The notes beneath the pieces were generated by a model that had not been told where the DNA came from, made no database searches, and saw only the letters and a program-made list of their open reading frames with translations. Position numbers and translations under genes: made by a program. A DNA stretch of 64,000 nt, taken from NCBI RefSeq assembly GCF_010119245.1, contig NZ_WNKG01000003.1:62001-126000 (forward strand). Reading direction: 5' to 3'. This stretch comes from Cyclobacterium salsum. Lineage in GTDB: Bacteria; Bacteroidota; Bacteroidia; Cytophagales; Cyclobacteriaceae. Shown in pieces: positions 27,507 to 37,607 of the stretch (position 1 is the stretch's first letter; each line of letters starts with the position of its first letter).

Positions 27507-29042
27507 ATGAAAATCAACTTTATTTACCTGGCCAGTGGCTTGTTTGTAAGTCTGTCCATCGCTTGTTCCTCCGAAACAGCCCCTCCAACCGCTCCTCCCA
27601 ATATTATCTATATTTTGGCGGACGATTTGGGATATGGTGATTTGGGATGCTACGGGCAGGAAAAGATCGAAACGCCTCATATCGACGCATTGGCTGCTTC
27701 CGGCATGTTATTTTCCCAACACTATTCCGGTTCTCCGGTTTGCGCCCCGGCCCGTGCCGTGTTACTGACAGGAAAGCACAGTGGACGGGCACAGGTCAGG
27801 GGGAACGATGAATGGGCAGAACGGGGAGATGTCTGGAACTATCGTGCCATGCTGGCGGACAGCACGCTGGAAGGGCAGCGCCCTATTGCCGAGGGTACCA
27901 CCACCATTGGAACCTTATTGCAAAGTGCCGGGTATACCACGGCAGTAGTAGGTAAATGGGGCCTGGGAGCCCCGCATACAGTGGGCGTGCCCAATCAGCA
28001 GGGCTTTGATTACTTCTACGGGTACAATTGCCAGCGGCAGGCCCATACCCTGTATCCGGTACATCTTTGGGAAAATGACCGGCGGGTGTACCTGGATAAC
28101 GATACGGTTCCGCCCAATAAAAAGCTACCGGAGGGTGCGGACCCGAATGATCCGAACAGTTATGACGATTATTTTCTGACTGATTATGCCCCCGAAATGA
28201 TGTTTTCCCGCATCCAGGAATTTATTGCCCAAAAGCGGGAAGCACCCTTTTTCCTATATTGGGCCACCCCGATTCCGCATGTGCCTTTGCAGGCACCCAG
28301 GCGATGGATAGACCACTATGTGGAAAAGTTTGGAGAGGAAGAACCTTATTTGGGGGAACGATCTTATTTTCCCACCCAATATCCCAGAGCTACCTATGCC
28401 GCCATGGTTAGCTACCTGGACGAACAGGTTGGAGCTTTGGTGCGACAACTCAAAGAGCAAGGAATGTATGAAAATACCCTGATTATATTCACGTCAGATA
28501 ACGGTCCTACTTTCAACGGTGGGACGGATTCTCCCTGGTTTAACAGTGCCGGAAAATTTCGGGAGGAAAGAGGGTATGGCAAGGGATTCCTCTATGAAGG
28601 AGGAATCCGGGTGCCCATGATTGCTTCCTGGCCAGCCGAAATCGAGGCAGGTACACATTCTGATCACATTTCTGTATTTTACGATGTCATGCCTACTTTG
28701 GCGGAAATTGCAGAGGTTGAAGCTCCTTTTGATTCCGATGGGATCAGCTTTCTACCAGCATTAAAAGGTGAAAAGCAGCAGGAACATGCCTTTTTGTACT
28801 GGGAGTTCCCTTCCTATGGGGGCCAAATGGCGGTAAGAATGGGTAATTGGAAGGCCATGCGGCTATCCATTCACGAAGGGAATTCGGAATGGACCCTGTT
28901 TGACTTATCCACCGATCCCTTGGAAATGAACGACGTAGCGGGAGAAAATCCCGAGGTCCTTCAGGAGATTGAAACCATTGTAGCGGCAGAGCATGTTCCC
29001 GCTTCTAATTCCCGCTGGAGGTACTCGGCTTTAGGGGAATGA
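27507..29042 (+). CDS. Lipoprotein type I sulfatase with CAPAR motif
   Basis: A 511-residue sulfatase with lipobox LSIAC (Cys20). The metal site is LADDLGYGDLGCYG, and the maturation motif is Cys79-Ala-Pro-Ala-Arg83, where Ala replaces the usual Ser/Thr at the fourth position; CxPxR is still satisfied. HSGRAQVRGN, VVGKWGLGA (Gly where most have His) and FTSDNGPTF follow. This subgroup resembles arylsulfatases with the GHxxxRGN pattern. It follows the PhoD-like gene by 35 bases. Confidence 0.93.
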   Translation: MKINFIYLASGLFVSLSIACSSETAPPTAPPNIIYILADDLGYGDLGCYGQEKIETPHIDALAASGMLFSQHYSGSPVCAPARAVLLTGKHSGRAQVRGNDEWAERGDVWNYRAMLADSTLEGQRPIAEGTTTIGTLLQSAGYTTAVVGKWGLGAPHTVGVPNQQGFDYFYGYNCQRQAHTLYPVHLWENDRRVYLDNDTVPPNKKLPEGADPNDPNSYDDYFLTDYAPEMMFSRIQEFIAQKREAPFFLYWATPIPHVPLQAPRRWIDHYVEKFGEEEPYLGERSYFPTQYPRATYAAMVSYLDEQVGALVRQLKEQGMYENTLIIFTSDNGPTFNGGTDSPWFNSAGKFREERGYGKGFLYEGGIRVPMIASWPAEIEAGTHSDHISVFYDVMPTLAEIAEVEAPFDSDGISFLPALKGEKQQEHAFLYWEFPSYGGQMAVRMGNWKAMRLSIHEGNSEWTLFDLSTDPLEMNDVAGENPEVLQEIETIVAAEHVPASNSRWRYSALGE

Positions 29043-29198
29043 GGTTTCTGAATAATTGGTACTTGGTATACTTCCTGGGAAGTTAATACCCTTCTCGAAT
29101 ATTCTCCAACGAGCAGTAGAAGCCGAATTTTACAGGTACGGAATTGGTTATTTGCAGGATAGATTGTAATTTAAACGGATCATGAATTTATCCTTGCC

Positions 29199-31520
29199 AT
29201 GCAGTTAAAAAAGGGCTCTTACTTTCCTACAGGTGTTTTATTTCCGTTGCTTGCCGGTGTAATGGTATACGCCTGTGAAGAAGCAGAAATCAGCGAAAAA
29301 ATCCCGGAACAAGTCAGTTATAATTTCCATATCCGCCCCATCTTATCCGATAATTGCTTTGCCTGTCATGGTCCGGATGCGAACAAGCGGGAGGCAGGAT
29401 TGCGTCTGGACCAGGAAGAGGGGGCCTATGCCTCCTTGAAAGAAAACCCGGAAAACCATGCCATTGTACCCGGTAGTCTCAGGGAATCAATGGTGTTTAG
29501 CCGGATTACATCGAAGGAGGCCGATCAGCTGATGCCTCCCCCCGAGTCCAACCTAAAACTTTCTGAGCGGGATAAACAACTTATCCGGAAGTGGATTCAA
29601 CAAGGGGCGGAATACGAAACCCATTGGGCCTTTGACCCCCCAAAAAAACATACCCCACCCGAAAACAATCACCCGGGATGGTCTTCCCATCCCATCGATA
29701 AGTTTGTGTTTGCCGGCCTGAATTCCACGGGGCTGCAACCCAACCCGGAGGCAGCAAAGGCCTACCAGTTGAAACGGCTGAGCCTGGACCTTACCGGCCT
29801 TCCTCCAAGTACCGACGAGGTAAAAAGCTTTGTGGGTGGGGACCGGTCCTGGGAGGAAATGGTGGATTATTACCTGGAAAAGCCAGCATATGGAGAAAAA
29901 ATGGCACTTCTCTGGCTGGACATTTCCCGCTATGCAGATTCATTTGGTTACCAAAATGATAATATCCGGACCCAATGGCCCTACCGGGATTGGGTGATTC
30001 ATGCCTTCAACCAAAATTTATCCTACGACACCTTTTTGACCTGGCAATTTGCCGGAGATTTGCTTCCGGAGCCAACCAAAGAACAATTACTGGCCACGGC
30101 TTTTAATCGCAACCATAAAATCACAGAAGAAGAAGGGGTGATTGATGAGGAATACCGGGTAGAGTATGTGCTGGACAAAACCAATACCTTCAGTAAGGTA
30201 ACGCTTGGGATAACCATGGAATGCGCCCAGTGTCACGATCATAAGTACGACCCGGTGTCTCAGCAGGATTATTTCAGCCTGTATGCTTTTTTTAATAATA
30301 CCCCGGAGAAAGGTTTTGAAGGTGGTGCTGGTTCTCCTGTGAGGGCAAAAACCCCTTTGATTTGGGTAGAGGAAGAAGATACCCAGGGGATTTTATCCTT
30401 TGTTAATCATCCGGACACCGCCAAAGTGGCGGTTTCCATTATGAAAGACTTGCAGGATTCCATCCGGCCCACCCATGTGCTGAACCGGGGAGTGTACGAT
30501 GCACCGACAGGTGATCCCTTGCCTGCTGCTACCCCTGGCGTTATCAAACCATTTGATCCCGATTTGCCCCCAAATCGATTGGGATTGGTTCAATGGGCGT
30601 TGGCAGAGGACCATCCGCTTACCTCCCGGGTTTTTGTTAATTTGATTTGGCAGGAAATTTTCGGTCAGGGGCTGGTTCCGTCGGCAGGTGATTTTGGCAT
30701 GCAGGGAAAACTACCTACGCATCCTGAATTACTGGATTGGCTGGCCGTAGATTTTCGTGAAAACGGTTGGGATATCAAGCGACTTATCAAAGTGCTCGTT
30801 ACCTCTGCTACATACCGGCAATCGGCTGTTATTCAACCTGAACATCTGGAAAAGGACCCAGATAACGTTTATCTAGCCCGTTATCCCCGTTTGCGGCTGC
30901 ATGCCGAATTGATTCGTGATTACCTGCTATCCAGCAGTGGATTGCTGGTTCCGGAGATCGGTGGGCCCAGCGTAAAGCCCTATCAGCCGGAAGGGTTATG
31001 GGAAGCATCCAGCTCGGGTAGGGGAGAGCTGAACATTTACCGTCAAGATAAAGGCGATAAACTTTATCGGAGAGGGATTTATACCTTTATCAAATTAACC
31101 TTGCCACCACCCTCCTTATTGATTTTTGATGGCAGCAACCGGGATATTTGTCAGGTCACCCGCAGCCGAACCAACACCCCCTTGCAGGCCCTGGCATTGC
31201 TTAACGATCCCATGGTATTAGAAGCCTCCAGGGTGATGGCTGAAAACCTGATAACCACCCACAACTCACCGGAAGAAGCCATAGAGGAAGCCTTTATCCG
31301 TGTTTTGTGCCGGTTTCCCAAAGACGAGGAAAAGGAGGCGCTGCTGGCCTTTTTTCAGGAAGAATCGGAACACTATAAGGGGGATCCACAAGAAGCAAAG
31401 AATCTGCTGACTGTGGGAGAATCTCCCCAAAAAGAAGCCACGGCACCGGAAAGAACAGCTGCACTGATGCAGGTAATAGTCGCCCTTTATAATCTGGAAG
31501 AGACGCTTACCAAAACTTGA
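29199..31520 (+). CDS. DUF1549/DUF1553 planctomycete-type cytochrome-domain lipoprotein
   Basis: A 773-residue exported protein of the PSCyt1-PSCyt2-PSD1 family that is very common beside sulfatases in Planctomycetes and marine Bacteroidota. After a lipobox (VMVYAC) comes a cytochrome-c-like heme site Cys53-Phe-Ala-Cys56-His57. DUF1549 carries Cys342-Ala-Gln-Cys345-His346 (CAQCHDHKYDP), and the C-terminal DUF1553 has FVNLIWQEIFGQGLVPSAGDFG and SRTNTPLQALALLNDPMV. The function is unproven; a redox role on sugars is often proposed. It starts 156 bases after the sulfatase. A DUF1501 gene, its usual partner elsewhere, is absent. Confidence 0.92.
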   Translation: MQLKKGSYFPTGVLFPLLAGVMVYACEEAEISEKIPEQVSYNFHIRPILSDNCFACHGPDANKREAGLRLDQEEGAYASLKENPENHAIVPGSLRESMVFSRITSKEADQLMPPPESNLKLSERDKQLIRKWIQQGAEYETHWAFDPPKKHTPPENNHPGWSSHPIDKFVFAGLNSTGLQPNPEAAKAYQLKRLSLDLTGLPPSTDEVKSFVGGDRSWEEMVDYYLEKPAYGEKMALLWLDISRYADSFGYQNDNIRTQWPYRDWVIHAFNQNLSYDTFLTWQFAGDLLPEPTKEQLLATAFNRNHKITEEEGVIDEEYRVEYVLDKTNTFSKVTLGITMECAQCHDHKYDPVSQQDYFSLYAFFNNTPEKGFEGGAGSPVRAKTPLIWVEEEDTQGILSFVNHPDTAKVAVSIMKDLQDSIRPTHVLNRGVYDAPTGDPLPAATPGVIKPFDPDLPPNRLGLVQWALAEDHPLTSRVFVNLIWQEIFGQGLVPSAGDFGMQGKLPTHPELLDWLAVDFRENGWDIKRLIKVLVTSATYRQSAVIQPEHLEKDPDNVYLARYPRLRLHAELIRDYLLSSSGLLVPEIGGPSVKPYQPEGLWEASSSGRGELNIYRQDKGDKLYRRGIYTFIKLTLPPPSLLIFDGSNRDICQVTRSRTNTPLQALALLNDPMVLEASRVMAENLITTHNSPEEAIEEAFIRVLCRFPKDEEKEALLAFFQEESEHYKGDPQEAKNLLTVGESPQKEATAPERTAALMQVIVALYNLEETLTKT

Positions 31521-32705
31521 GCACGTTATACCCCTTTAACTGATTGGATTTAAAGCTTGCATGCCGGTATGCCTCGAAATGGGCTAATATTTTATTCTTT
31601 CGCACCGTCAATTGCTGTGACGTGCTGCTCTCCCAAAATTGGAATCGATGCTTGGTCCCTTATAAAGTTTAAACAAGTGAATTAAACGCCTGAGGAAGAA
31701 ACAAAATATTCGATCCATAGGTTTGAGACCAAATACCAGTAGCTTTCCGCAAGCGATTAAGGAAGAGCAGGATAGGCGAGTATGCATTTTTTACCGCTCT
31801 GGTAACAAAAAATTAATTTTTATTTAAACCTTGGAATATAGGAAATATTTCGAATTAGTCTTAAATTGAGTTATTAAATTTGTAAGCTTATTAATTTGGT
31901 ACATGTTTTATTTTCAGGCATCAGGTTTTGAAAAGGAGAAATGCGTTTCCTAACCAATTGCCAGGAGTAATGTACGTTGATTAACAGCTTTCTACGTAAC
32001 CTTAAACCCGAAATCGGCTTGGTTTGCACCATTCCGGTCAGAATTAGTATAAAAGGCAGGTCTAATAATACATGGGATGGTTAAATTTATACTATGCTAG
32101 CTTCCTATCAAGGCCTGTTTTTGACGAATTCTAGCCTTTTTGCTGAAATTTTTGCATGATTCGGGTGAAATCAGAAGTTGGAATTCCCTCATTTTTCGGA
32201 ATTTCAATAGGTATCCGTTCTTAAGAAACGGGTAACAAGGCCTGAATCTTTTGATTGCATTTCAAGATTGACACTAATCCTAGAGAATCCTTTCTTTTTT
32301 GGAAGGCTAGGTAGTTAGGTTAATCAGGAATCTTTTGAAGATAAACAGGTTTTAAAAACTTCTAAATATGGTTTTAATCAGATTGTAACCTTCAAAAATG
32401 TTAACCCAAGCCTGCAATGAATCTGGAAAACAGTTCCTAAACCCTCTCAAAGCTGCTCATGAGATGCCATTTCAAACGGGTCTTTTGATGCTATGATCAA
32501 ATTTGACCATACTGTCTCGGAAGAAACTCCGTGTGTCAAGCAGCTTACTTTTCTTGATTGCCCCTATGGGCAAAATCAACCTTTTACCACGGAACTACAG
32601 GCCTGAAAAATGATTCCTGTTCCTGAATCTTTCATTAGGGACCGGGATTGATTTGACAGCCATCGCTCCCCGTGTTTGCTCACTAATCATAAACTTCAAA
32701 ATCTA
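31521..32705. other. Long non-coding leader before the third SusC
   Basis: About 1.2 kb with no ORF of useful length on either strand and no recognisable RNA gene, hairpin family or insertion sequence. It separates the cytochrome-domain gene from the next SusC operon and must contain that operon's promoter. The stretch from 31800 to 31960 is AT-rich and promoter-like. Part of it could be decayed coding sequence; I see no family trace. Confidence 0.5.
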
Positions 32706-35700
32706 ATGAAAAATAAATTACTCAAGGCAGGACTAAAACTGCTCGAAAGGGCAGGGTTTGTCCTGGCTATTCCATTGATGATCTGCTTGGTGCTGAATCA
32801 GCCAGTTCAGGCAGCAGCAATAGCAAAAGATAATTCCGGCTCAACGTTTCAGGAAGCCGATGTGACCATTTCCGGTACGGTGCTGGATGAAAACGGGCAG
32901 CCTTTGCCCGGTGCCACCATTTCCGTACAGGGCACCACTCGTGGTACAGTCACCGATCTGGATGGAAAATTCTCCATTACCGTTCCAGAGGAATCTTCTC
33001 TTGTAATTTCCTTTATAGGTTACGAATCTCAAACCATTAAAGCGGGCAATCAATCCAACATAACCATTCGCATGAATCAGGATTCTTCAGCATTGGAAGA
33101 AGTAGTGGTGATTGGTTATGGTACCCAGAAAAAGTCGGATTTGACTGGTTCGGTGGGTTCCGTAGGAGAGGGCGAATTAAACGAACGCCCTTCCCCTTCG
33201 CTTAATCAGGCTTTGGCAGGCAGGGTTGCAGGAGTTCAGGTAAACGTGAACTCGGGAAGGCCCGGAGGTAGAACCAATGTACGTATCCGTGGATTCAGTT
33301 CTATAAACTCCTCCAATAACCCACTATATGTGGTGGATGGCGTCCAGCTACCCATGAGCAACCAGGCTCAGGCCAGTAATGCCATCGATTATATTAACCC
33401 CAACGATATTGTCTCTGTTGAGGTATTGAAGGATGCTTCCTCTACTGCCATTTATGGGTCCAGAGGTGCTAATGGTGTAATCCTAATTACCACCAAAAAA
33501 GGTAAGTCCGGTGAAGGAACGCTGACTTACAATGTAGATTTCAGCGTAAATACCATCGGACCGAACAGACCAGAAGTTTTGAATGCAGCAGAATACATGG
33601 CTGTGGAAGACCTCGCTTGGAGAAACATGGAAAAATACGATCCAGAAGGTTGGAATGCGGGAAGGTGGGCCTATCTGAACCCCGCACTTAGAAGAACCGA
33701 TCCCAGGGTGTTTGACAGTCAGGGCAACCCCTTGTTCGATACCAACTGGTTGAATGAGACGACTCAAAACAAATTGTCCCAAAACCATCAATTGGGATTT
33801 ACCGGAGGCAATGAAAGGACGAAGTACTCTTTATCGTTGGGATATAGAGATGATCAGGGTTTGTTAAAAACGTCCTACCTTACCCGCTACTCCACCCGCT
33901 TCACCATTGACGATCAGGTCAAACCCTGGTTGAGTGTAGGCGGTACCATAAGTTATAATAATCAATCAGAAAACCTGGTGGATGTCAGTGATGCGGTGCC
34001 CAGACAAATTGTGGAGGATTTTCCGTTTTTGCCCGTAAGGTATGAAGACGGCACTTTTGCCAACAACCGTGATTATCCTTTTGCAGAGGGCACCATGAGT
34101 TCCATGCACCGCTTGTATGGCAGGAAGTACATATTGAATACCCAAACCACTCTGGGAAGTGCTTATTCCAATATAAAATTTGCAGAAGGATTGGAAATGC
34201 GGACAGTATTAGGGGTAAATATTTTAACTCAGGAGAATAACCAATCCAGCACACGGACGTTAGCCATAGGCCAATCTGGAACTGCATCCAAAAGTTTGCA
34301 ACGGGACAGTTTCTGGTCGCTGGAAAATTACCTTACCTATAATAAAGTATTTGCAGAAAGACATGCTTTTACCGGATTATTGGGTATTTCCTGGCAGGAA
34401 AATACGTACTCCAGCATGAGTGCCAGTATCCAGAATTTTGCTACGGACTTCTTTACCTATAATAACCTGGGAGCCGGATCACAACTTCCCCGAGTGGGCT
34501 CCAATGCTTCACGACATGCATTGAATTCCTATTTTGCAAGGATAAATTATATCCTGGACGATAAATATTTATTTACTGCAACCGGTAGGGCAGATGGTGC
34601 CTCCAAATTCGGAGAGAATAATAAATATGCCATTTTCCCCTCTGCTGCTTTGGCCTGGAGAATGTCAGAAGAAGCGTTCTTAAAAGGAAACAGTACCATT
34701 TCAAATTTGAAGTTAAGAACCAGTTATGGCCTTACCGGAAACTCTGAGATCCCGCCTTATTCTTCCCTTTCCCTATTGAGCTCCAATTATTCGGCCATTT
34801 GGAATGAGACCCAAGTAGGTGGAACAGGTATCAACCGCCTGGCCAATCCTGACCTTAGATGGGAAAAAACGGCTCAGACCGATATTGGTTTAGAACTAGG
34901 TTTGTTTCAAAACAGGCTCACCCTGGAATTTGACTACTATTATAGAAAAACGACGGACATGTTGTTAGACTCTCCCGTTCCAAGAACAAGTGGATATGCA
35001 ACGATTAGAAGAAATGTGGGTTCCATGGAGAACAAAGGGGTTGAACTCACTCTAAATGCCGTGATTGTAGAAAAAGCAGATTTCACCTGGAATAGTAGCT
35101 TTAACTTTTCTGCCAACCGTAATAAAGTATTGTCATTGGCTACGCCAGCAGATATTTTTGGTGTAGGCGGACCTAATTTTACCAACCAGACCAATATCAT
35201 TCGGGTTGGAGAACCGGTAGGATCTTTCTGGGGTTTGGTGAGGCTAGGAACCTGGAATGAATCGGAAAGAAGTGAGGCAGCGGAATATGTCAGTTACAGA
35301 AATGGATTAACCATCCTTCCCGGAGACATCAAGTACCTGGACGTCAATGGGGATAAAGCCATCAATGATTCTGATAGAATGATTATTGGAAACGGCAACC
35401 CTGAATTTTGGGGCGCGCTTACCAATAATTTTCGCTTTCGAAATTGGGATTTGGCCATCGATCTTCAATACATGTATGGAAATGATCTCCTGGACATGAA
35501 CCTGCACCCAAGTGAAGACCGGCAAGCACTTGCTAACAGTTATAGGACTGTTTTAGATGCCTGGACTCCGGATAACCAAAATTCAATGGTGGCTGAAATT
35601 AGGGATACCAGAGCTGGCTATGTTACTAATGTGGATTCCAGGTGGGTTAAAGATGCGTCGTTTTTACGTGGAAGAAACCTGCTATTAGGATACACTTTTC

Positions 35701-35915
35701 CCGTTGAGGTAGCAAATAGGCTTCGTTTGAGTAGGCTGAGGGTGTATACTTCGACCCAAAATTTCTTCCTTATCACAGGAGATGAAATCATTGGGGATCC
35801 TGAAGTGGCACCGATCCGGGGAGGAGATGGAAATAATGTATTTTCCCAGGGAATGAACTGGCACAGCTATCCTAAGCCAACCACTTATTTATTGGGTATT
35901 CAGGTTGCATTGTAA
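32706..35915 (+). CDS. SusC/RagA-family TonB-dependent transporter
   Basis: A SusC protein of about 1069 residues without an STN domain, so it is a plain transporter and not a FecR-coupled one. I chose the ATG at 32706 (MKNKLLKAGL) over 32676 because it gives a proper signal peptide (cleavage near QAAA). Next come the carboxypeptidase-regulatory-like domain (ISGTVLDENGQPLPGATISV), EVVVIGYGTQ, the plug (NVRIRGFSSINS, VLKDASSTAIYGSRGANGVI) and the barrel with DVNGDKAINDSDRM. SusD follows after 16 bases. A long leader and no neighbouring sigma gene suggest another type of regulation, perhaps a hybrid two-component system elsewhere. Confidence 0.95.
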   Translation: MKNKLLKAGLKLLERAGFVLAIPLMICLVLNQPVQAAAIAKDNSGSTFQEADVTISGTVLDENGQPLPGATISVQGTTRGTVTDLDGKFSITVPEESSLVISFIGYESQTIKAGNQSNITIRMNQDSSALEEVVVIGYGTQKKSDLTGSVGSVGEGELNERPSPSLNQALAGRVAGVQVNVNSGRPGGRTNVRIRGFSSINSSNNPLYVVDGVQLPMSNQAQASNAIDYINPNDIVSVEVLKDASSTAIYGSRGANGVILITTKKGKSGEGTLTYNVDFSVNTIGPNRPEVLNAAEYMAVEDLAWRNMEKYDPEGWNAGRWAYLNPALRRTDPRVFDSQGNPLFDTNWLNETTQNKLSQNHQLGFTGGNERTKYSLSLGYRDDQGLLKTSYLTRYSTRFTIDDQVKPWLSVGGTISYNNQSENLVDVSDAVPRQIVEDFPFLPVRYEDGTFANNRDYPFAEGTMSSMHRLYGRKYILNTQTTLGSAYSNIKFAEGLEMRTVLGVNILTQENNQSSTRTLAIGQSGTASKSLQRDSFWSLENYLTYNKVFAERHAFTGLLGISWQENTYSSMSASIQNFATDFFTYNNLGAGSQLPRVGSNASRHALNSYFARINYILDDKYLFTATGRADGASKFGENNKYAIFPSAALAWRMSEEAFLKGNSTISNLKLRTSYGLTGNSEIPPYSSLSLLSSNYSAIWNETQVGGTGINRLANPDLRWEKTAQTDIGLELGLFQNRLTLEFDYYYRKTTDMLLDSPVPRTSGYATIRRNVGSMENKGVELTLNAVIVEKADFTWNSSFNFSANRNKVLSLATPADIFGVGGPNFTNQTNIIRVGEPVGSFWGLVRLGTWNESERSEAAEYVSYRNGLTILPGDIKYLDVNGDKAINDSDRMIIGNGNPEFWGALTNNFRFRNWDLAIDLQYMYGNDLLDMNLHPSEDRQALANSYRTVLDAWTPDNQNSMVAEIRDTRAGYVTNVDSRWVKDASFLRGRNLLLGYTFPVEVANRLRLSRLRVYTSTQNFFLITGDEIIGDPEVAPIRGGDGNNVFSQGMNWHSYPKPTTYLLGIQVAL

Positions 35916-35931
35916 TTTTGGGAAATAATTA

Positions 35932-37503
35932 ATGAAACTAGAAATGAAAAATATAATAAAGAAAAGATTTTGGATCCATATAGGCATTAGTTTGCTTGGC
36001 ATGGCTGTTTTGACGGGCTGTCAGGATTTTCTGAGCGAAGAAGATCCGTCTAACCTTACACCGGAAAGTTTTTATACGATTCCGGATCATGCCGAAGCAG
36101 CCTTGGCCGCCGTTTACGCAGACACCAGATTCATTGGAGACGGCGCAGGTATATTTTCCTCTACCTGGCAGCTTGTAGAAGCACCCACTGGAACTTCAAC
36201 TACGGAGACTGCTCAAAATTCCGATTTAAATAACCTGTATGGGTTGATCTACGACGGGCGTACCCAACATGTGATCAATTGGTGGAATGGCTTATACAAA
36301 GTGATCGCCCAGGCGAATTTGGTATTGGACAAGGTGCCTGCCATTACACCTATGGATGAAGCGCAAAAAACAAAAATTCTTGGAGAAGCAAGATTCCTAA
36401 GGGCTTGGGCCTATTTCTATGCGGTTCGCCTTTGGGGGGATATCCCATTGATCACTGCCCCACAAACCGCCGCTGCTGAGGATTTTAGGCCTTCACCGGC
36501 TCCCCAATCCCAGGTATATCAACTGATTGTGGATGATTTGAAAGCGGCGGAGGCTGCTGGCCTTCCCTGGATGGATGTGAGCGGAAGGGCATCTCTTGCA
36601 GCTGTGAAAAGTCAATTGGCAAAAGTTTACCTGACCATGGCGGGATTCCCCTTAAGTATGGGCACTGAATACTATCAGATGGCGGCACAAAAATCAGCCG
36701 AGGTTATAGAATATGCCAATGCAAATCCCAATGTCATCAATTTGTTTCCCACCTATGGAGATCTCCATGATGAAACCAATGATAACTTATTGGAGCACAT
36801 ATTTATGTTGCAATACAACATCATTGTTGCCGGAAATCCGATGAATAACATGTTTCCAAATTTCAAGCCGGTAACCTTTCAGGGACCTTCCGGTACGGGA
36901 AGCACGGTACCTACCAATGATTTTTATAATTCCTATGAGGAAGGAGATTTAAGAGCCGTCAATCAGGAAGGTTTTTTCTACACCAGCTATTATACCAATG
37001 GAAGTGGAGAACCCTTTGATTTGGGAGCGCCGTATATTTTCAAGCATTTCAATCAAAGAGCTTTGGGATCAGAGGGAAATCCTGGCAACAGAGCCAATAA
37101 TTTGAATGTTCCGTTGATTCGTTTTGCAGAAATATTATTGATTTATGCAGAAGCCCAGAATGAATTGGCGGGGCCTAATGCCCTGGCACATGAAGGCTTG
37201 AAAAGAATCAGGGATCGTGCTCAATTGGAGACGCCTGCTTTAGGGGATTTTACTACCGAAAGCTTCCGGGAAGCTGTTTGGAGAGAACGGTGGCATGAAC
37301 TCGCCTACGAGCAGATCACCTGGTTTGACATGTTGCGGCTTCGCAAGGTTTACAACGAAATTACTAATGGTTTCGATAACTTCGTCGGTCACGAGAACCT
37401 AAGTTCTAACCAAACCTTGCAGGAAAGACATTATTTGATGCCATTTCCCTTGCCTGAAACGCAAAACAACCCGAATCTGACGCCCAATAATCCGGGGTAT
37501 TAA
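35932..37503 (+). CDS. SusD/RagB-family glycan-binding lipoprotein
   Basis: A 523-residue SusD partner of the preceding SusC. Starts at 35932 or 35944 are both possible. The lipobox is AVLTGC, then QDFLSEEDPSNLTPESFY, GEARFLRAWAYFYAVRLWGDIPL and RERWHELAYEQITWFDMLRLRK, with a final PNNPGY. A hairpin with T-tail at 37530 follows the stop, so the SusCD pair may be partly insulated from the oxidoreductase gene downstream. Confidence 0.95.
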   Translation: MKLEMKNIIKKRFWIHIGISLLGMAVLTGCQDFLSEEDPSNLTPESFYTIPDHAEAALAAVYADTRFIGDGAGIFSSTWQLVEAPTGTSTTETAQNSDLNNLYGLIYDGRTQHVINWWNGLYKVIAQANLVLDKVPAITPMDEAQKTKILGEARFLRAWAYFYAVRLWGDIPLITAPQTAAAEDFRPSPAPQSQVYQLIVDDLKAAEAAGLPWMDVSGRASLAAVKSQLAKVYLTMAGFPLSMGTEYYQMAAQKSAEVIEYANANPNVINLFPTYGDLHDETNDNLLEHIFMLQYNIIVAGNPMNNMFPNFKPVTFQGPSGTGSTVPTNDFYNSYEEGDLRAVNQEGFFYTSYYTNGSGEPFDLGAPYIFKHFNQRALGSEGNPGNRANNLNVPLIRFAEILLIYAEAQNELAGPNALAHEGLKRIRDRAQLETPALGDFTTESFREAVWRERWHELAYEQITWFDMLRLRKVYNEITNGFDNFVGHENLSSNQTLQERHYLMPFPLPETQNNPNLTPNNPGY

Positions 37504-37529
37504 CCCGAAAATAATTTATATCTGAAAAG

Positions 37530-37570
37530 GGGAATGACTTTCCATTTGGAAGGTTATTCCCTATTTTTAG
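37530..37570 (+). terminator. Rho-independent terminator-like hairpin after SusD
   Basis: A 14-base stem, GGGAATGACTTTCC (37530-37543) with GGAAGGTTATTCCC (37548-37561) around ATTT, with two G-U pairs, followed by TATTTTTAG. It lies in the 104-base gap before the oxidoreductase gene and may terminate or attenuate SusCD transcription. Confidence 0.65.
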
Positions 37571-37607
37571 TAAATACAAACAAGTCACACCCAAAATAAC
37601 CCAATAA

